DNA of 10,015 nt from an uncultured Chloroflexota bacterium (GCA_913030785.1 CAJWER010000097.1:1-10015), one strand, 5' to 3'; shown: positions 1 through 6,688, counted from the first letter of the stretch. Numbers and translations: made by a program. The notes: generated by a model from the sequence alone, not told the origin.

Positions 1-48
1 CGGGTCAACATGAAGGAGGCCGACCTCTACTCTATCCGCTTCGTGTAG
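1..48 (+). CDS. 3' end of an unidentified upstream gene (partial)
   Basis: Frame 1 is open from the window edge to a TAG at 46-48 and reads RVNMKEADLYSIRFV. The residue mix (hydrophobic/charged alternation ending in LYSIRF) looks like a real C-terminal beta strand rather than noise, and resembles the ends of sialidase/BNR-type or glycoside-hydrolase-like beta-rich proteins, but 15 residues cannot identify a family. The gene lies on the same strand as the ABC exporter genes that follow, about 150 bases away, so it is probably a separate unit. Confidence 0.45.
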   Translation, partial: RVNMKEADLYSIRFV

Positions 49-134
49 CTTCCGCGAGAGCGGTGACAGCGGACTCCGGGACATTTGCACGAGTGGACTG
101 ACTGGCGACTAGCCGCTTGCGTCCCTCGCCGTAG

Positions 135-140
135 TACAAT
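135..140 (+). promoter_or_regulatory. possible -10 box upstream of the ABC exporter genes
   Basis: TACAAT at 135-140 matches the sigma70-type -10 consensus in five of six positions. Transcription would start near 147, leaving about 48 untranslated bases before the ATG at 195. No good -35 hexamer sits 16-18 bases upstream, so this is a weak call. Confidence 0.3.
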
Positions 141-194
141 ACGTGCTTGCGAATCTCCGCGCCGACTTACACTCACGCCCATTTGAACCAGAAT

Positions 195-1118
195 ATGACG
201 TTGCCTGTCGCCATTTCAGCCAACAAACTGATCAAACGCTACGGTGACCTGGTCGCGGTAGACGGGATTGACTTCGAAATTTACCGGGGCGAGTGTTTCG
301 GTTTCCTCGGTCCCAACGGCGCGGGCAAGACCTCTATTATGCGGATGATCTCCTGTGTTTCCCCGGTGGCGGGAGGGGAACTGCTCGTCGGAGGCAAGAG
401 CGTCACTGAAGAGCCGCGTGCGGTCAAATCCATCCTCGGCGTGGTGTCGCAGGCCGACAGCCTCGATCCAGATCTCGATGTTTTTCAAAATCTCCTGGCA
501 TTTACGAGGTACTTCAACCTGCCGCGCAAGCTTGCCGAGGAGCGGATCTGGGAAGCTCTGGATCTTGTGGAACTCCGTGGCAAGGCGTCGGTAACCCCCG
601 ACCAGCTATCGGGGGGGATGCGTCGCAGGCTGCACATCGCCCGTGCGATGCTCCACGAGCCTGGCATACTGGTGCTGGATGAGCCCACGACAGGGCTGGA
701 CCCCCAGAGCCGCCATATGGTGTGGGAGAGGCTGATGTACCTCAAGACGCGCGGGATCACGATACTGCTCACCACCCATAACATGGAGGAGGCCGCTTAC
801 CTGTGCGACCGCCTCGTCGTGATGGACCACGGACGTATCCTGATCCAGGGCTCACCCCGAGACCTGGTTCGCGAGCATGCGGGCGAGCGGGTGGTCGAGG
901 TGCGCGTTGGGATGGACCGCAAGGCGGGGCTGCTCGAGTCGCTGGAGGGCACAGGCCTCGCGTTTGAGGATGCGGGGGACTCGGTGTCCGTGTTCAGTGA
1001 AAACGGCGACTCGCGGCTTGATGGAGGGCTGCTCGACGACTACGAGGTTGTCAGGAGGCCCGCTAATCTGGAGGACGTTTTCTTGCGCCTCACGGGCCGG
1101 GGACTCAGGGACGAATAA
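195..1118 (+). CDS. ABC-2 exporter ATP-binding protein, NodI/DrrA type
   Basis: This is the ATPase subunit of an ABC-2 exporter that powers export of a small hydrophobic compound (drug, lipid or glycolipid) through the permease encoded next. All ABC motifs are visible (numbering from the ATG at 195): Walker A GPNGAGKT at about 39-46, Q-loop in VVSQAD near 86, signature LSGGM at about 138-142, Walker B ILVLDEP at about 158-164 and the H-loop His in TTHNM near 195. The run SQADSLDPDLDVFQNL and the following RYFNLP are characteristic of the NodI branch. The last 80 or so residues match the variable C-terminal domain of DrrA-like ATPases. A TTG at 147 would add 16 residues, but they are polar, unlike the family, and have no ribosome binding site; the ATG at 195 also lacks a clear one. 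The stop overlaps the next start (TAATG), indicating translational coupling. Family is certain; substrate unknown, and nodulation is not implied. Confidence 0.93.
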   Translation: MTLPVAISANKLIKRYGDLVAVDGIDFEIYRGECFGFLGPNGAGKTSIMRMISCVSPVAGGELLVGGKSVTEEPRAVKSILGVVSQADSLDPDLDVFQNLLAFTRYFNLPRKLAEERIWEALDLVELRGKASVTPDQLSGGMRRRLHIARAMLHEPGILVLDEPTTGLDPQSRHMVWERLMYLKTRGITILLTTHNMEEAAYLCDRLVVMDHGRILIQGSPRDLVREHAGERVVEVRVGMDRKAGLLESLEGTGLAFEDAGDSVSVFSENGDSRLDGGLLDDYEVVRRPANLEDVFLRLTGRGLRDE

Positions 1119-1900
1119 TGGTAGTGCAGGCCGTACAGCGCAGTGTTTGGTGGGGCGGCTTCCGGGTCTGGCAGCGCAACCGGGACGCCTTCTTGCGAAG
1201 CTGGAAGGTAGAGATCGGCGGCATCGCCGTCGAGCCCTTCATCATGCTCGTGGCCATCGGGTTTGGGCTCGGCGCGTTTATCCAGGACGTTGGCGACCGG
1301 CCGTATGCCGAGTTCCTAGCGCCAGGCCTAATCGCTAGTTACGCCATGTTCCATGCGACCTTCGACAGCACCTACGGCGCCTACCTGCGCATGTCGACCC
1401 ACAATATCTACGAAGCAGTGTTGTTCACCCCGCTGCAGCCAGAAGACATCGTTGCCGGAGAGGTCATGTGGAGCGCAACCCGCGCCGCCGTATCGGGCAC
1501 GGCTGTGCTCATCGTCGCGGTGAGTTTTGGGCTCATCACCTCGCCGTTCGCCATCCTTGCGATTCCCGCCGCCTACCTGATCGGGTTCTCCGTCGCCGCC
1601 ATCGCCATGATCCTGACGGCCACCGCCACAACAATCGGCGCGATGAACAACTTCTTTACGCTGTTCGTCATGCCCATGTTCTACGTCAGTGGGGTATTCT
1701 TCCCCCTCGATCGACTCCCGGAGTGGGTGCAGAATGCATCCTGGATTTTGCCGCTGACCCCTGCCGCAGCCCTGGTTAGAGGCCTCGCAGAGGGTGACTT
1801 GACGTGGTGGATGGCGGTCTGGACGCTGGAACTGCTGGCCATCGCGTTGATAGCCCACAGGATTGCGGCCATGCTAATGCGACGCCGACTGGTCAAGTAG
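1118..1900 (+). CDS. ABC-2 type permease, NodJ/DrrB type
   Basis: This is the membrane subunit partnering the preceding ATPase; two copies normally pair with two ATPases. The protein is 260 residues, the usual size for NodJ/DrrB permeases. The N-terminus is cytoplasmic (VWQRNRDAFLRSWK), followed by about six hydrophobic segments: around 38-55, 65-80, 115-135, 140-170 (very Ala/Ile-rich), 175-195 and 230-248. The run MPMFYVSGVFFPLDRLPEW followed by LPLTPAAALVRGL is the hallmark ABC-2 C-terminal motif, close to the NodJ form. The ATG shares its A with the TAA stop of the ATPase gene. The final MRRRLVK is a positive-inside tail. No substrate-binding protein or regulator is nearby, so the cargo cannot be inferred. 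Likely roles in this family are antibiotic/toxin efflux or export of a lipid-linked molecule. Confidence 0.9.
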   Translation: MVVQAVQRSVWWGGFRVWQRNRDAFLRSWKVEIGGIAVEPFIMLVAIGFGLGAFIQDVGDRPYAEFLAPGLIASYAMFHATFDSTYGAYLRMSTHNIYEAVLFTPLQPEDIVAGEVMWSATRAAVSGTAVLIVAVSFGLITSPFAILAIPAAYLIGFSVAAIAMILTATATTIGAMNNFFTLFVMPMFYVSGVFFPLDRLPEWVQNASWILPLTPAAALVRGLAEGDLTWWMAVWTLELLAIALIAHRIAAMLMRRRLVK

Positions 1901-1915
1901 GTCCGGTAACCATTC

Positions 1916-1945
1916 TTGTTGGGGCGTTGTCGTCGCTGATATAAT
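1916..1945 (+). promoter_or_regulatory. sigma70-type extended -10 promoter for proBA
   Basis: A perfect TATAAT at 1940-1945 is preceded by TGA (extended -10, TGnTATAAT), with TTGTTG at 1916-1921 as the -35 and an 18-base spacer. Transcription should start near 1952. It lies just after the ABC permease stop (1900) and before proB, so proBA is probably a separate transcription unit. Several candidate proB starts follow within 80 bases. Confidence 0.6.
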
Positions 1946-2004
1946 GATGCTTCGTTGGAATCCGCGTGCCTCAGGCGCGCAGGGGGCTGCCCCGGGGTCT
2001 GCAG

Positions 2005-3168
2005 ATGGCTTTCCAGAGCAACGCTCAGACAATGCGCTCTAATACCCGGCGAGATCCTCCAGCCTACCGCCGCATCGTCGTAAAGGCCGGAACCACGCTT
2101 TTGACGGGTGGCAGCGATCGGCTCAACCTTCAGGTCATGGCGACCCTGGTAGAGCAGCTCGCCCTGCTTCGCCTCTCAGGGGTCGAGGCCATTCTTGTCT
2201 CGTCAGGGGCTGTGGCCGCAGGACGTCACGTCCTCGGGATCACCCGTGACGGCGACCCGGGCCACTTCAGGCAGGTGCTAGCCGCCGCCGGCCAGGGCCG
2301 CCTGATGCACGCCTACGAGCAGCTCTTCGACTGGCACGAGATCCCAGTGGCCCAGGCGTTGCTTTCCCGCAAAGACATCTCCGAGCGTCTCGGCTACCTG
2401 AACATCCGCAACACGCTGCTGACCCTAATGGAGCTGCGGGTTGTCCCAATCGTCAACGAAAACGACGTCGTCGCGGTTGATGAGCTCAAGGGAGACGTAT
2501 TTGGTGACAACGACACCCTCTCCGCCATGGTGGCAAACCTGGTAGACGCCGATTTTCTGGTGATGCTGGGTCAGGTCGGCGGGTTGTTCACGGCAGACCC
2601 GAACATTGACAGCGAGGCGAAGCTGATCGAGACCGTCGAGACGCTCGACGAAGTCGCAGCCCTGGGCGGCGAGTCGTGGGACGGTCGCGGGCAGGGCGGC
2701 ATGGCGACCAAGCTAGACGCAGCACGTCTTGCCACAGCTTCCGGTGTCAACGTCGCCATTGCCAGTGGCCTGGAGCCCGACGTACTCACACGGCTTGCAG
2801 GCGGCGAGCGTATCGGGACCTTCTTCCCATCCACCGCCAACAAGATGGAGAGTCGCAAGCGCTGGATGCTCAGTGGCCTGACGAACCACGGAGACATCGT
2901 TGTCGACGCCGGGGCATCGGACGTCATTCGCAGCCAGAGCCGCAGCCTGTTGCCCGCCGGGGTCCAAGAGGTTCGAGGCGGCTTTCAGCGAGGCGACATA
3001 GTTTCAATACTAGACTCGGATGGGAACCGTATCGCCGCTGGAATCACAAACTACGACTCGAAGGAACTCGACATGATCAAGGGCTCCCATTCGAGCCGCA
3101 TAGAAGAGGTCCTGGGCCACGCTTATGGCGACGAGGTGGTCCACCGCAACAACATGGTGTCTCTTTAG
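2005..3168 (+). CDS. proB: glutamate 5-kinase (gamma-glutamyl kinase)
   Basis: It phosphorylates L-glutamate with ATP to gamma-glutamyl phosphate, the first step of proline biosynthesis, in the cytoplasm. Kinase-domain motifs (numbering from the ATG at 2005): VVKAGTTLL near 25-33 (phosphate-binding N-terminus), SSGAVAAGR near 66-74, VNENDVV near 150-156, FGDNDTLSA near 166-174, GLFTADP near 193-199 and GQGGMATKL near 229-237. A C-terminal PUA domain starts about residue 285 (RKRWMLSG) and runs to the end, as in the E. coli enzyme. Start choice is uncertain: GTG 1966 (400 aa, weak GGAA upstream), ATG 2005 (387 aa) and ATG 2032 (378 aa, nearest to the usual 367-377). None has a strong ribosome binding site. 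I picked the middle one. proA begins 16 bases after the stop, so the two form an operon. The enzyme is usually feedback-inhibited by proline. Confidence 0.95.
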   Translation: MAFQSNAQTMRSNTRRDPPAYRRIVVKAGTTLLTGGSDRLNLQVMATLVEQLALLRLSGVEAILVSSGAVAAGRHVLGITRDGDPGHFRQVLAAAGQGRLMHAYEQLFDWHEIPVAQALLSRKDISERLGYLNIRNTLLTLMELRVVPIVNENDVVAVDELKGDVFGDNDTLSAMVANLVDADFLVMLGQVGGLFTADPNIDSEAKLIETVETLDEVAALGGESWDGRGQGGMATKLDAARLATASGVNVAIASGLEPDVLTRLAGGERIGTFFPSTANKMESRKRWMLSGLTNHGDIVVDAGASDVIRSQSRSLLPAGVQEVRGGFQRGDIVSILDSDGNRIAAGITNYDSKELDMIKGSHSSRIEEVLGHAYGDEVVHRNNMVSL

Positions 3169-3184
3169 TCCAGGGGGAATGCCA

Positions 3185-4462
3185 GTGATCGAGACAAATG
3201 TCGTGGATATTAAGGATATAGGCGCGCGTGCGCGGGTTGGTTCCCGGGCACTGGCCAAGGCGTCAACCCACGCCAAAAACGTGGCGCTCGGTTACATCGC
3301 CGACGCGCTGGTCGAGAACACGAATCGAATCGTCGAGGCCAACGAGAAGGACTACCGGGGAGCTAGTGACGCTGGTGCATCCAGCGCGATCCTCGACCGT
3401 CTATTGCTGGACGCCGAGCGCATTGAGGGGATGGCGGAGGGCGTGCGGGGCATTGCGGCGCTGCCGGACCCCATAGGCGAGACATTGGAGGGACGGGTCC
3501 TGCCAAACGGCCTGCGCATCGCGAAGCGGCGTGTGCCCCTCGGTGTTATCGGCACGATATACGAAAGCCGCCCGGACGTCACCATCGACATCGCTGCACT
3601 GTGCATGAAGTCGGGGAACGCCGTCATTCTGCGAGGGGGCAAGGAAGCGTTCAACTCGAACTCGCTGCTGGCGTCGCTGGTGAGAGACAAGATCGAAGAG
3701 GCGGGAATCCCCAGGGACGCCGTGCAGTTCATCGAGTCGACGGACCGGGCGCTGGTCGGACAGATGCTGGGAATGAAGGAGCACATCGATCTCATGATCC
3801 CGCGGGGCGGCGCGGCGCTCGTGCGCCGGGTGGGTGCCGAAGCGACCATGCCAGCCATCACCGGCGGGATCGGCGTATGCCACACCTATGTAGATCGCTC
3901 GGCAGATGTCGACATGGCGGTCGATATCGCGGTCAACGCGAAGATTTCGAGGCCCTACGTCTGCAACGCCCTGGACACGCTGCTGGTCGACTCAGCCATA
4001 GCGCCCGCTTTCCTGCCGAAGGTAGTCTCAAAGCTGGGGGAGGCCGGGGTAGAGTTGCACTGCGATGCCCGCGCCCTGAGCATCCTCGGCCCGGCGAGTG
4101 GGCCCGCCATCATCCCCGCAATCGACGACGACTGGGGGATGGAGTTCCTCTCGCTGACGGCGGCCGTCAAGGTCGTCGATTCTCTGGACGAGGCGCTGGA
4201 ACATATCGAGACGTATACGTCTGGTCACACTGAGGCTATCGTCACGGAGGACTACTCCTCAGCCAGCCGTTTCCAGGACGAGGTGGACGCCTCTGTCGTA
4301 ATCGTCAACGCCAGCACTCGCTTCAATGACGGAGGCCAGTTCGGCATGGGCGCCGAGGTTGGCATCAGCACCGACAAGTTCCATGCTCGCGGTCCGTTGG
4401 GCCTAACCGAGCTCACGTCATACAAGTGGACGATGCAGGGCACGGGACAGATCCGCGAGTAG
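3185..4462 (+). CDS. proA: gamma-glutamyl phosphate reductase
   Basis: It reduces gamma-glutamyl phosphate with NADPH to glutamate-5-semialdehyde, the second step of proline biosynthesis, and probably acts in a complex with ProB. It is an aldehyde-dehydrogenase-fold protein of about 425 residues, close to the usual 415-420. The cofactor-binding part holds PLGVIGTIYESRPDV (about 118-132) and GNAVILRGGKEA (about 144-155). The catalytic Cys is in SRPYVCNALDTLLV (Cys about 260; codon 3962-3964), matching the family's RPxxCN motif. GPLGLTELTSYKW near the C-terminus is also diagnostic. Start: AGGGGG at 3172-3177 is 7 bases from GTG 3185 but only 1 base from ATG 3179, so I prefer the GTG; the two differ by two residues. 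It follows proB directly and shares its promoter. Confidence 0.95.
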   Translation: MIETNVVDIKDIGARARVGSRALAKASTHAKNVALGYIADALVENTNRIVEANEKDYRGASDAGASSAILDRLLLDAERIEGMAEGVRGIAALPDPIGETLEGRVLPNGLRIAKRRVPLGVIGTIYESRPDVTIDIAALCMKSGNAVILRGGKEAFNSNSLLASLVRDKIEEAGIPRDAVQFIESTDRALVGQMLGMKEHIDLMIPRGGAALVRRVGAEATMPAITGGIGVCHTYVDRSADVDMAVDIAVNAKISRPYVCNALDTLLVDSAIAPAFLPKVVSKLGEAGVELHCDARALSILGPASGPAIIPAIDDDWGMEFLSLTAAVKVVDSLDEALEHIETYTSGHTEAIVTEDYSSASRFQDEVDASVVIVNASTRFNDGGQFGMGAEVGISTDKFHARGPLGLTELTSYKWTMQGTGQIRE

Positions 4463-4530
4463 CCTGGCGAACGAGACGCAGCCTCACACGGACGCGCCCG
4501 AAACGTCAGACACATCTCAGGTGGTTAAAC

Positions 4531-4845
4531 ATGGCACAGTTCTTTTTTGAGCGAGAGGCGAGGACCGCGCAATCAGAGTGTTACACGGTCATGACCGAGG
4601 AGAGCGCCGTGGGGCGCGTCGATATCCACTTTGCGGACACCGTGGTACACGCCACGCTCAATGTCGCTGAGAGTATTACCACCGAGGAAATACAGGACCT
4701 GATCGACATCATCGACGAGCAGCTCATGGACTCCGTGGGGATCACGAGACAAGAGGTCATCGTCCACGTACACCAGGGACAGGACCTGGGCGTATTTAGC
4801 ACGCGCAACTTCGAAGGGAACGGTGGTCACGAGCGGCTCGGCTGA
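4531..4845 (+). CDS. small acidic protein of unknown function
   Basis: I do not recognise this family. The gene encodes 104 residues with a good ribosome binding site (AGGTGG at 4519-4524, 6 bases before the ATG). The composition is acidic. Its layout suggests a compact alpha/beta fold: a strand pair around 27-45 (VGRVDIHFADTVVHATLNVA), a strongly acidic helix around 50-70 (TEEIQDLIDIIDEQLM) and a further strand around 76-86 (QEVIVHVHQGQDLG). The tail (NFEGNGGHERLG) is probably disordered. There is no signal peptide, membrane segment, Cys pair or recognisable catalytic motif. It sits 68 bases after proA and 41 bases before the dioxygenase gene, all on one strand, so it could be cotranscribed with either. 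A role in metabolism of the dioxygenase substrate or as a small binding protein would be pure guesswork. Confidence 0.75.
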   Translation: MAQFFFEREARTAQSECYTVMTEESAVGRVDIHFADTVVHATLNVAESITTEEIQDLIDIIDEQLMDSVGITRQEVIVHVHQGQDLGVFSTRNFEGNGGHERLG

Positions 4846-4886
4846 CTGCCGGGCGGGCCTGTGGATGCCAAAAGGAGAACACTCGT

Positions 4887-5735
4887 ATGAGACTGACCGA
4901 GGGCCAGATAAAGTATTTCCAGGACTTTGGATTTCTAAGGTTCGACGGCCTGCTGTCGGACAGGATAGATGGCATCGTAGAAGGGTTCGAGCGTATCTGG
5001 CGCGATTATGGCGGTGGTCATGGCGGGCGCAGCCACGATCAGAAGCGCAGGTCCGCCCTATTGCCCTTTATCGATAGGGACGAATATATGAGCACCCTGA
5101 TTGACGACGAGCGCATCGATGGCATCGCAGCCTCGATACTGGGCGATGACTACAACTACACGGCCAGCGACGGCAACTACTACGTCGGTGACACGCCGTG
5201 GCACTCTGACGGCTACGTCGATAAGAAGTACATGTCGGTGAAGATGGCATTCTACCTGGACCCCGTGGACCCTGAAACGGGATGTCTGCGCGTAATACCC
5301 GGCAGCCACAAGGTCGGCGATGTCTTCGCAGAATCACTGCATGTTGCAGCCACAAACTCCAAGTCGAACGTCATTGAGGACACGTGGGATATCCACGGCA
5401 GCCAGGTCCCCGCATTCGCCCTTCCCGTTAAGCCGGGCGACCTTCTGATGTTCAACCACGCGACGAAACACGCCTCGTTTGGTGGCGGCACACGGCGGCG
5501 GATGTTCACGATCAATCTACAGCGACGCCACCAAGACGAAGATTTGCAGTTGCTTCGGGACGAAGTTGCTGGCAACGCCCGGTTCTGGCACGACAAGGCC
5601 TACGGCGAGGTGATGATCGAGACGGCAAACCCGGCCAGGATGGTGCACTTGGAGCAGCGACTCGCCAACGACGACCACCTGCCCGAACTGGTCCGCAAGG
5701 CACGCGAAGAGATGGACGAACCCAGCCGCGGCTAG
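4887..5735 (+). CDS. phytanoyl-CoA dioxygenase (PhyH) family protein
   Basis: This is a non-haem Fe(II)/2-oxoglutarate-dependent oxygenase of the PhyH family (282 aa), which hydroxylates an organic substrate while decarboxylating 2-oxoglutarate to succinate. The N-terminus MRLTEGQIKYFQDFGFLRFD is the typical opening. The iron-binding HxD is H106-S-D108 in DTPWHSDGYV, followed by the family hallmark PETGCLRVIPGSHK at about 129-142. The distal iron ligand is probably H195 in FNHATKHASFGG; H191 is the alternative. The Arg cluster 203-205 (GTRRRMF) should supply the 2-oxoglutarate-binding Arg. All core residues appear intact. The ribosome binding site AAAGGAG at 4871-4877 with a 9-base spacer fixes the start. 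Bacterial members act on very different substrates (halogenated metabolites, phosphonates, ectoine, fatty acyl chains), so the substrate cannot be named. It is the last gene before a convergent intergenic region. Confidence 0.92.
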   Translation: MRLTEGQIKYFQDFGFLRFDGLLSDRIDGIVEGFERIWRDYGGGHGGRSHDQKRRSALLPFIDRDEYMSTLIDDERIDGIAASILGDDYNYTASDGNYYVGDTPWHSDGYVDKKYMSVKMAFYLDPVDPETGCLRVIPGSHKVGDVFAESLHVAATNSKSNVIEDTWDIHGSQVPAFALPVKPGDLLMFNHATKHASFGGGTRRRMFTINLQRRHQDEDLQLLRDEVAGNARFWHDKAYGEVMIETANPARMVHLEQRLANDDHLPELVRKAREEMDEPSRG

Positions 5736-5764
5736 GGCGGCGCGCCGCCTTTGTGAGTGGTGTG

Positions 5765-5792
5765 GAACAGGGCATCAGTCGATGCCCTGTTC
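5765..5792. terminator. perfect 12-bp stem hairpin between convergent genes, probable terminator
   Basis: GAACAGGGCATC (5765-5776), loop AGTC and GATGCCCTGTTC (5781-5792) form a perfect 12-bp stem with a 4-base loop, 29 bases after the dioxygenase stop. The symmetrical stem could stop transcription from both sides, because the next gene runs towards it. Neither side has a run of T, so it is not a canonical intrinsic terminator; it may instead block 3' exonucleases or assist factor-dependent termination. Confidence 0.55.
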
Positions 5793-5799
5793 ATGGCCC

Positions 5800-5817
5800 C
5801 ACGAGCATGGGCTCGTG
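5800..5817. repeat. second hairpin, 7-bp stem
   Basis: CACGAGC (5800-5806), loop ATGG and GCTCGTG (5811-5817) form a perfect 7-bp stem only 7 bases after the previous hairpin. The two together look like a tandem terminator or an mRNA-end stabiliser. No T-tract follows. Confidence 0.45.
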
Positions 5818-5876
5818 AGGGTGTCTCTCACTCAACAATTCACCCTGGGACTACACTACTGTCGTAGGTTCAGATT

Positions 5877-5903
5877 CCCGTTCGCCCTGAGCTCGTCGAA
5901 TGG
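5877..5903. repeat. dispersed REP-like element (TTCGnCCTGAGCnnGTCGAA type)
   Basis: The core TTCGCCCTGAGCTCGTCGAA (5881-5900) has self-complementary ends (TTCG/CGAA) and closely matches a short repeat I know from many unrelated bacterial genomes, usually in intergenic DNA and often as TTCGTCCTGAGCTTGTCGAA. Translated on the minus strand it yields FDELRANG, a peptide recurrent in spurious predicted proteins. It lies between convergent genes, a usual place for REP-type sequences. Only one copy is in this window. Confidence 0.6.
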
Positions 5904-5992
5904 CAAATCACCAACGCGACACTCCCTCTTGCAGAGTGCAAGGCTATCCAGAGGAGACGGGTAGTGTTCGGCGGCCTGCTGGCGAACTATGC

Positions 5993-6688
5993 TCAGGTAG
6001 TATCGAGTCTGCGATGCGCAGCCAGTGCAGTCAGCACGGCCAGCACCGCCCCCAGAACCGCGAGGCCCCACGCAGTCATCCCTGGAATCGGCTCTGGAGT
6101 CGGTGCAGAGGGCGCCGTCGGTGTTGCCGTAGGCGTAGAGACGGCCGTCGCGGTGGGGGTGGGTGCGGAGGGCGCTCCTGTGACCGTGCAAGCTGACGTG
6201 GATGGCGCCGCAGGGATACCTGTTGGCGCAGTCAACGAGGGGATGGTTAGGTCGACCCGGAGTGAGCCGTCCACAAGGAAAACAGTCGACGGCTGGGCCG
6301 CCGCCTGAATCCCTGCCACGTAGAACACTATCTGGTCGCCTTCCGCACCCCCTTCGACCGCCTCGGTAGCCGAGTCGTCACCACATATCTGGAACGCTGC
6401 GGAGGTGCCATAGTTAAGACCGCCGCCGGTCAGGGAGTGCGTACGGGTGTCCTGCGATCCTACGCCCGTTGACTGGTTTATCGTTTGCGCGTAGTTGACG
6501 TTCCCGATCCTGGCCTCGATTAAGGTGCCCGAGGGCAAGGCGTGCCAGACTGGGTCTTTGCGACGCCAAATAGCACGTAGGGGACACCTGGAGCGGCGTT
6601 GATCGTGGCCTGGTTTACGTGGATGAGCAGGCCGAGCTAGTGCGGAAAGTGTCGACAGTGTGAATGCGCGGACCGACGTGACGGGCAA
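5993..6688 (-). CDS. secreted surface protein with Pro/Thr linker and C-terminal WG-type membrane anchor; apparent double frameshift
   Basis: The continuous frame gives 231 residues. Residues 1-18 (TTG start, SVRAFTLSTLSALA) look like the start of a signal peptide. Residues 19-50 are an Arg/Pro/His-rich stretch typical of out-of-frame GC-rich DNA. Residues 51-152 form a secreted beta-rich domain (LPSGTLIEARIGNVNYAQ through FYVAGIQA and GSLRVDLTIP). Residues 153-200 are a Pro/Thr/Ala linker. Residues 201-227 (IPGMTAWGLAVLGAVLAVL then AAHRR) are a membrane anchor similar in plan to IPTL/PEP-CTERM sorting tails. The neighbouring frame over 6538-6640 instead reads LGLLIHVNQATINAAPG and then VLFGVAKTQSGTP, which completes the signal peptide and joins smoothly to LPSGTLIEAR. 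One extra base near 6637-6640 and one missing base near 6541-6547 would restore this. The role is probably cell-surface or envelope; no enzyme motif is seen. It may be a pseudogene, or carry two sequencing errors. Confidence 0.7.
   Translation of the reverse strand: MPVTSVRAFTLSTLSALARPAHPRKPGHDQRRSRCPLRAIWRRKDPVWHALPSGTLIEARIGNVNYAQTINQSTGVGSQDTRTHSLTGGGLNYGTSAAFQICGDDSATEAVEGGAEGDQIVFYVAGIQAAAQPSTVFLVDGSLRVDLTIPSLTAPTGIPAAPSTSACTVTGAPSAPTPTATAVSTPTATPTAPSAPTPEPIPGMTAWGLAVLGAVLAVLTALAAHRRLDTT
6095..6175 (-). repeat. internal direct repeat encoding APSAPTP twice in the surface-protein linker
   Basis: The 21-base segments 6095-6115 and 6155-6175 match at 17 of 21 positions and lie exactly 60 bases apart, so each 20-residue unit begins APSAPTP and continues with Thr/Ala/Pro. 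This is a duplicated linker unit within the surface-protein gene, useful as a marker of expansion or contraction between strains. Confidence 0.6.

Larger units (their letters stand above)
5736..5992. other. convergent intergenic region
   Basis: This non-coding stretch separates the dioxygenase gene (+) from the surface-protein gene (-). It contains the two hairpins (5765-5792, 5800-5817) and the REP-like repeat (5877-5903). Short open frames crossing it have no ribosome binding site and include the repeat's artefact peptide, so I call no gene here. Confidence 0.6.

Noticed and set aside
52..63. Small hairpin CCGC-GAGA-GCGG just after the first partial gene
   Set aside because: The stem is only 4 bp with no T-tract; too weak to call a terminator.
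1328..1858. Long minus-strand open frame opposite the ABC permease
   Set aside because: Its residues are His/Gly/Arg/Gln-rich and unlike any family; it is the antisense shadow of a clear membrane protein gene.
3125..3184. Extension of proA to an ATG inside proB
   Set aside because: The extra residues (ATRWSTATTWCLFSPGG) are out-of-frame proB sequence, and a ribosome binding site precedes the later start.
3352..3885. Two minus-strand frames of 160-177 residues opposite proA
   Set aside because: No family resemblance; explained by the codon bias of proA, whose catalytic motifs are intact on the plus strand.
5856..6191. Minus-strand open frame across the intergenic repeat
   Set aside because: It contains LPFDELRANG, the translation of the REP-like repeat, has no ribosome binding site and overlaps the surface-protein gene.
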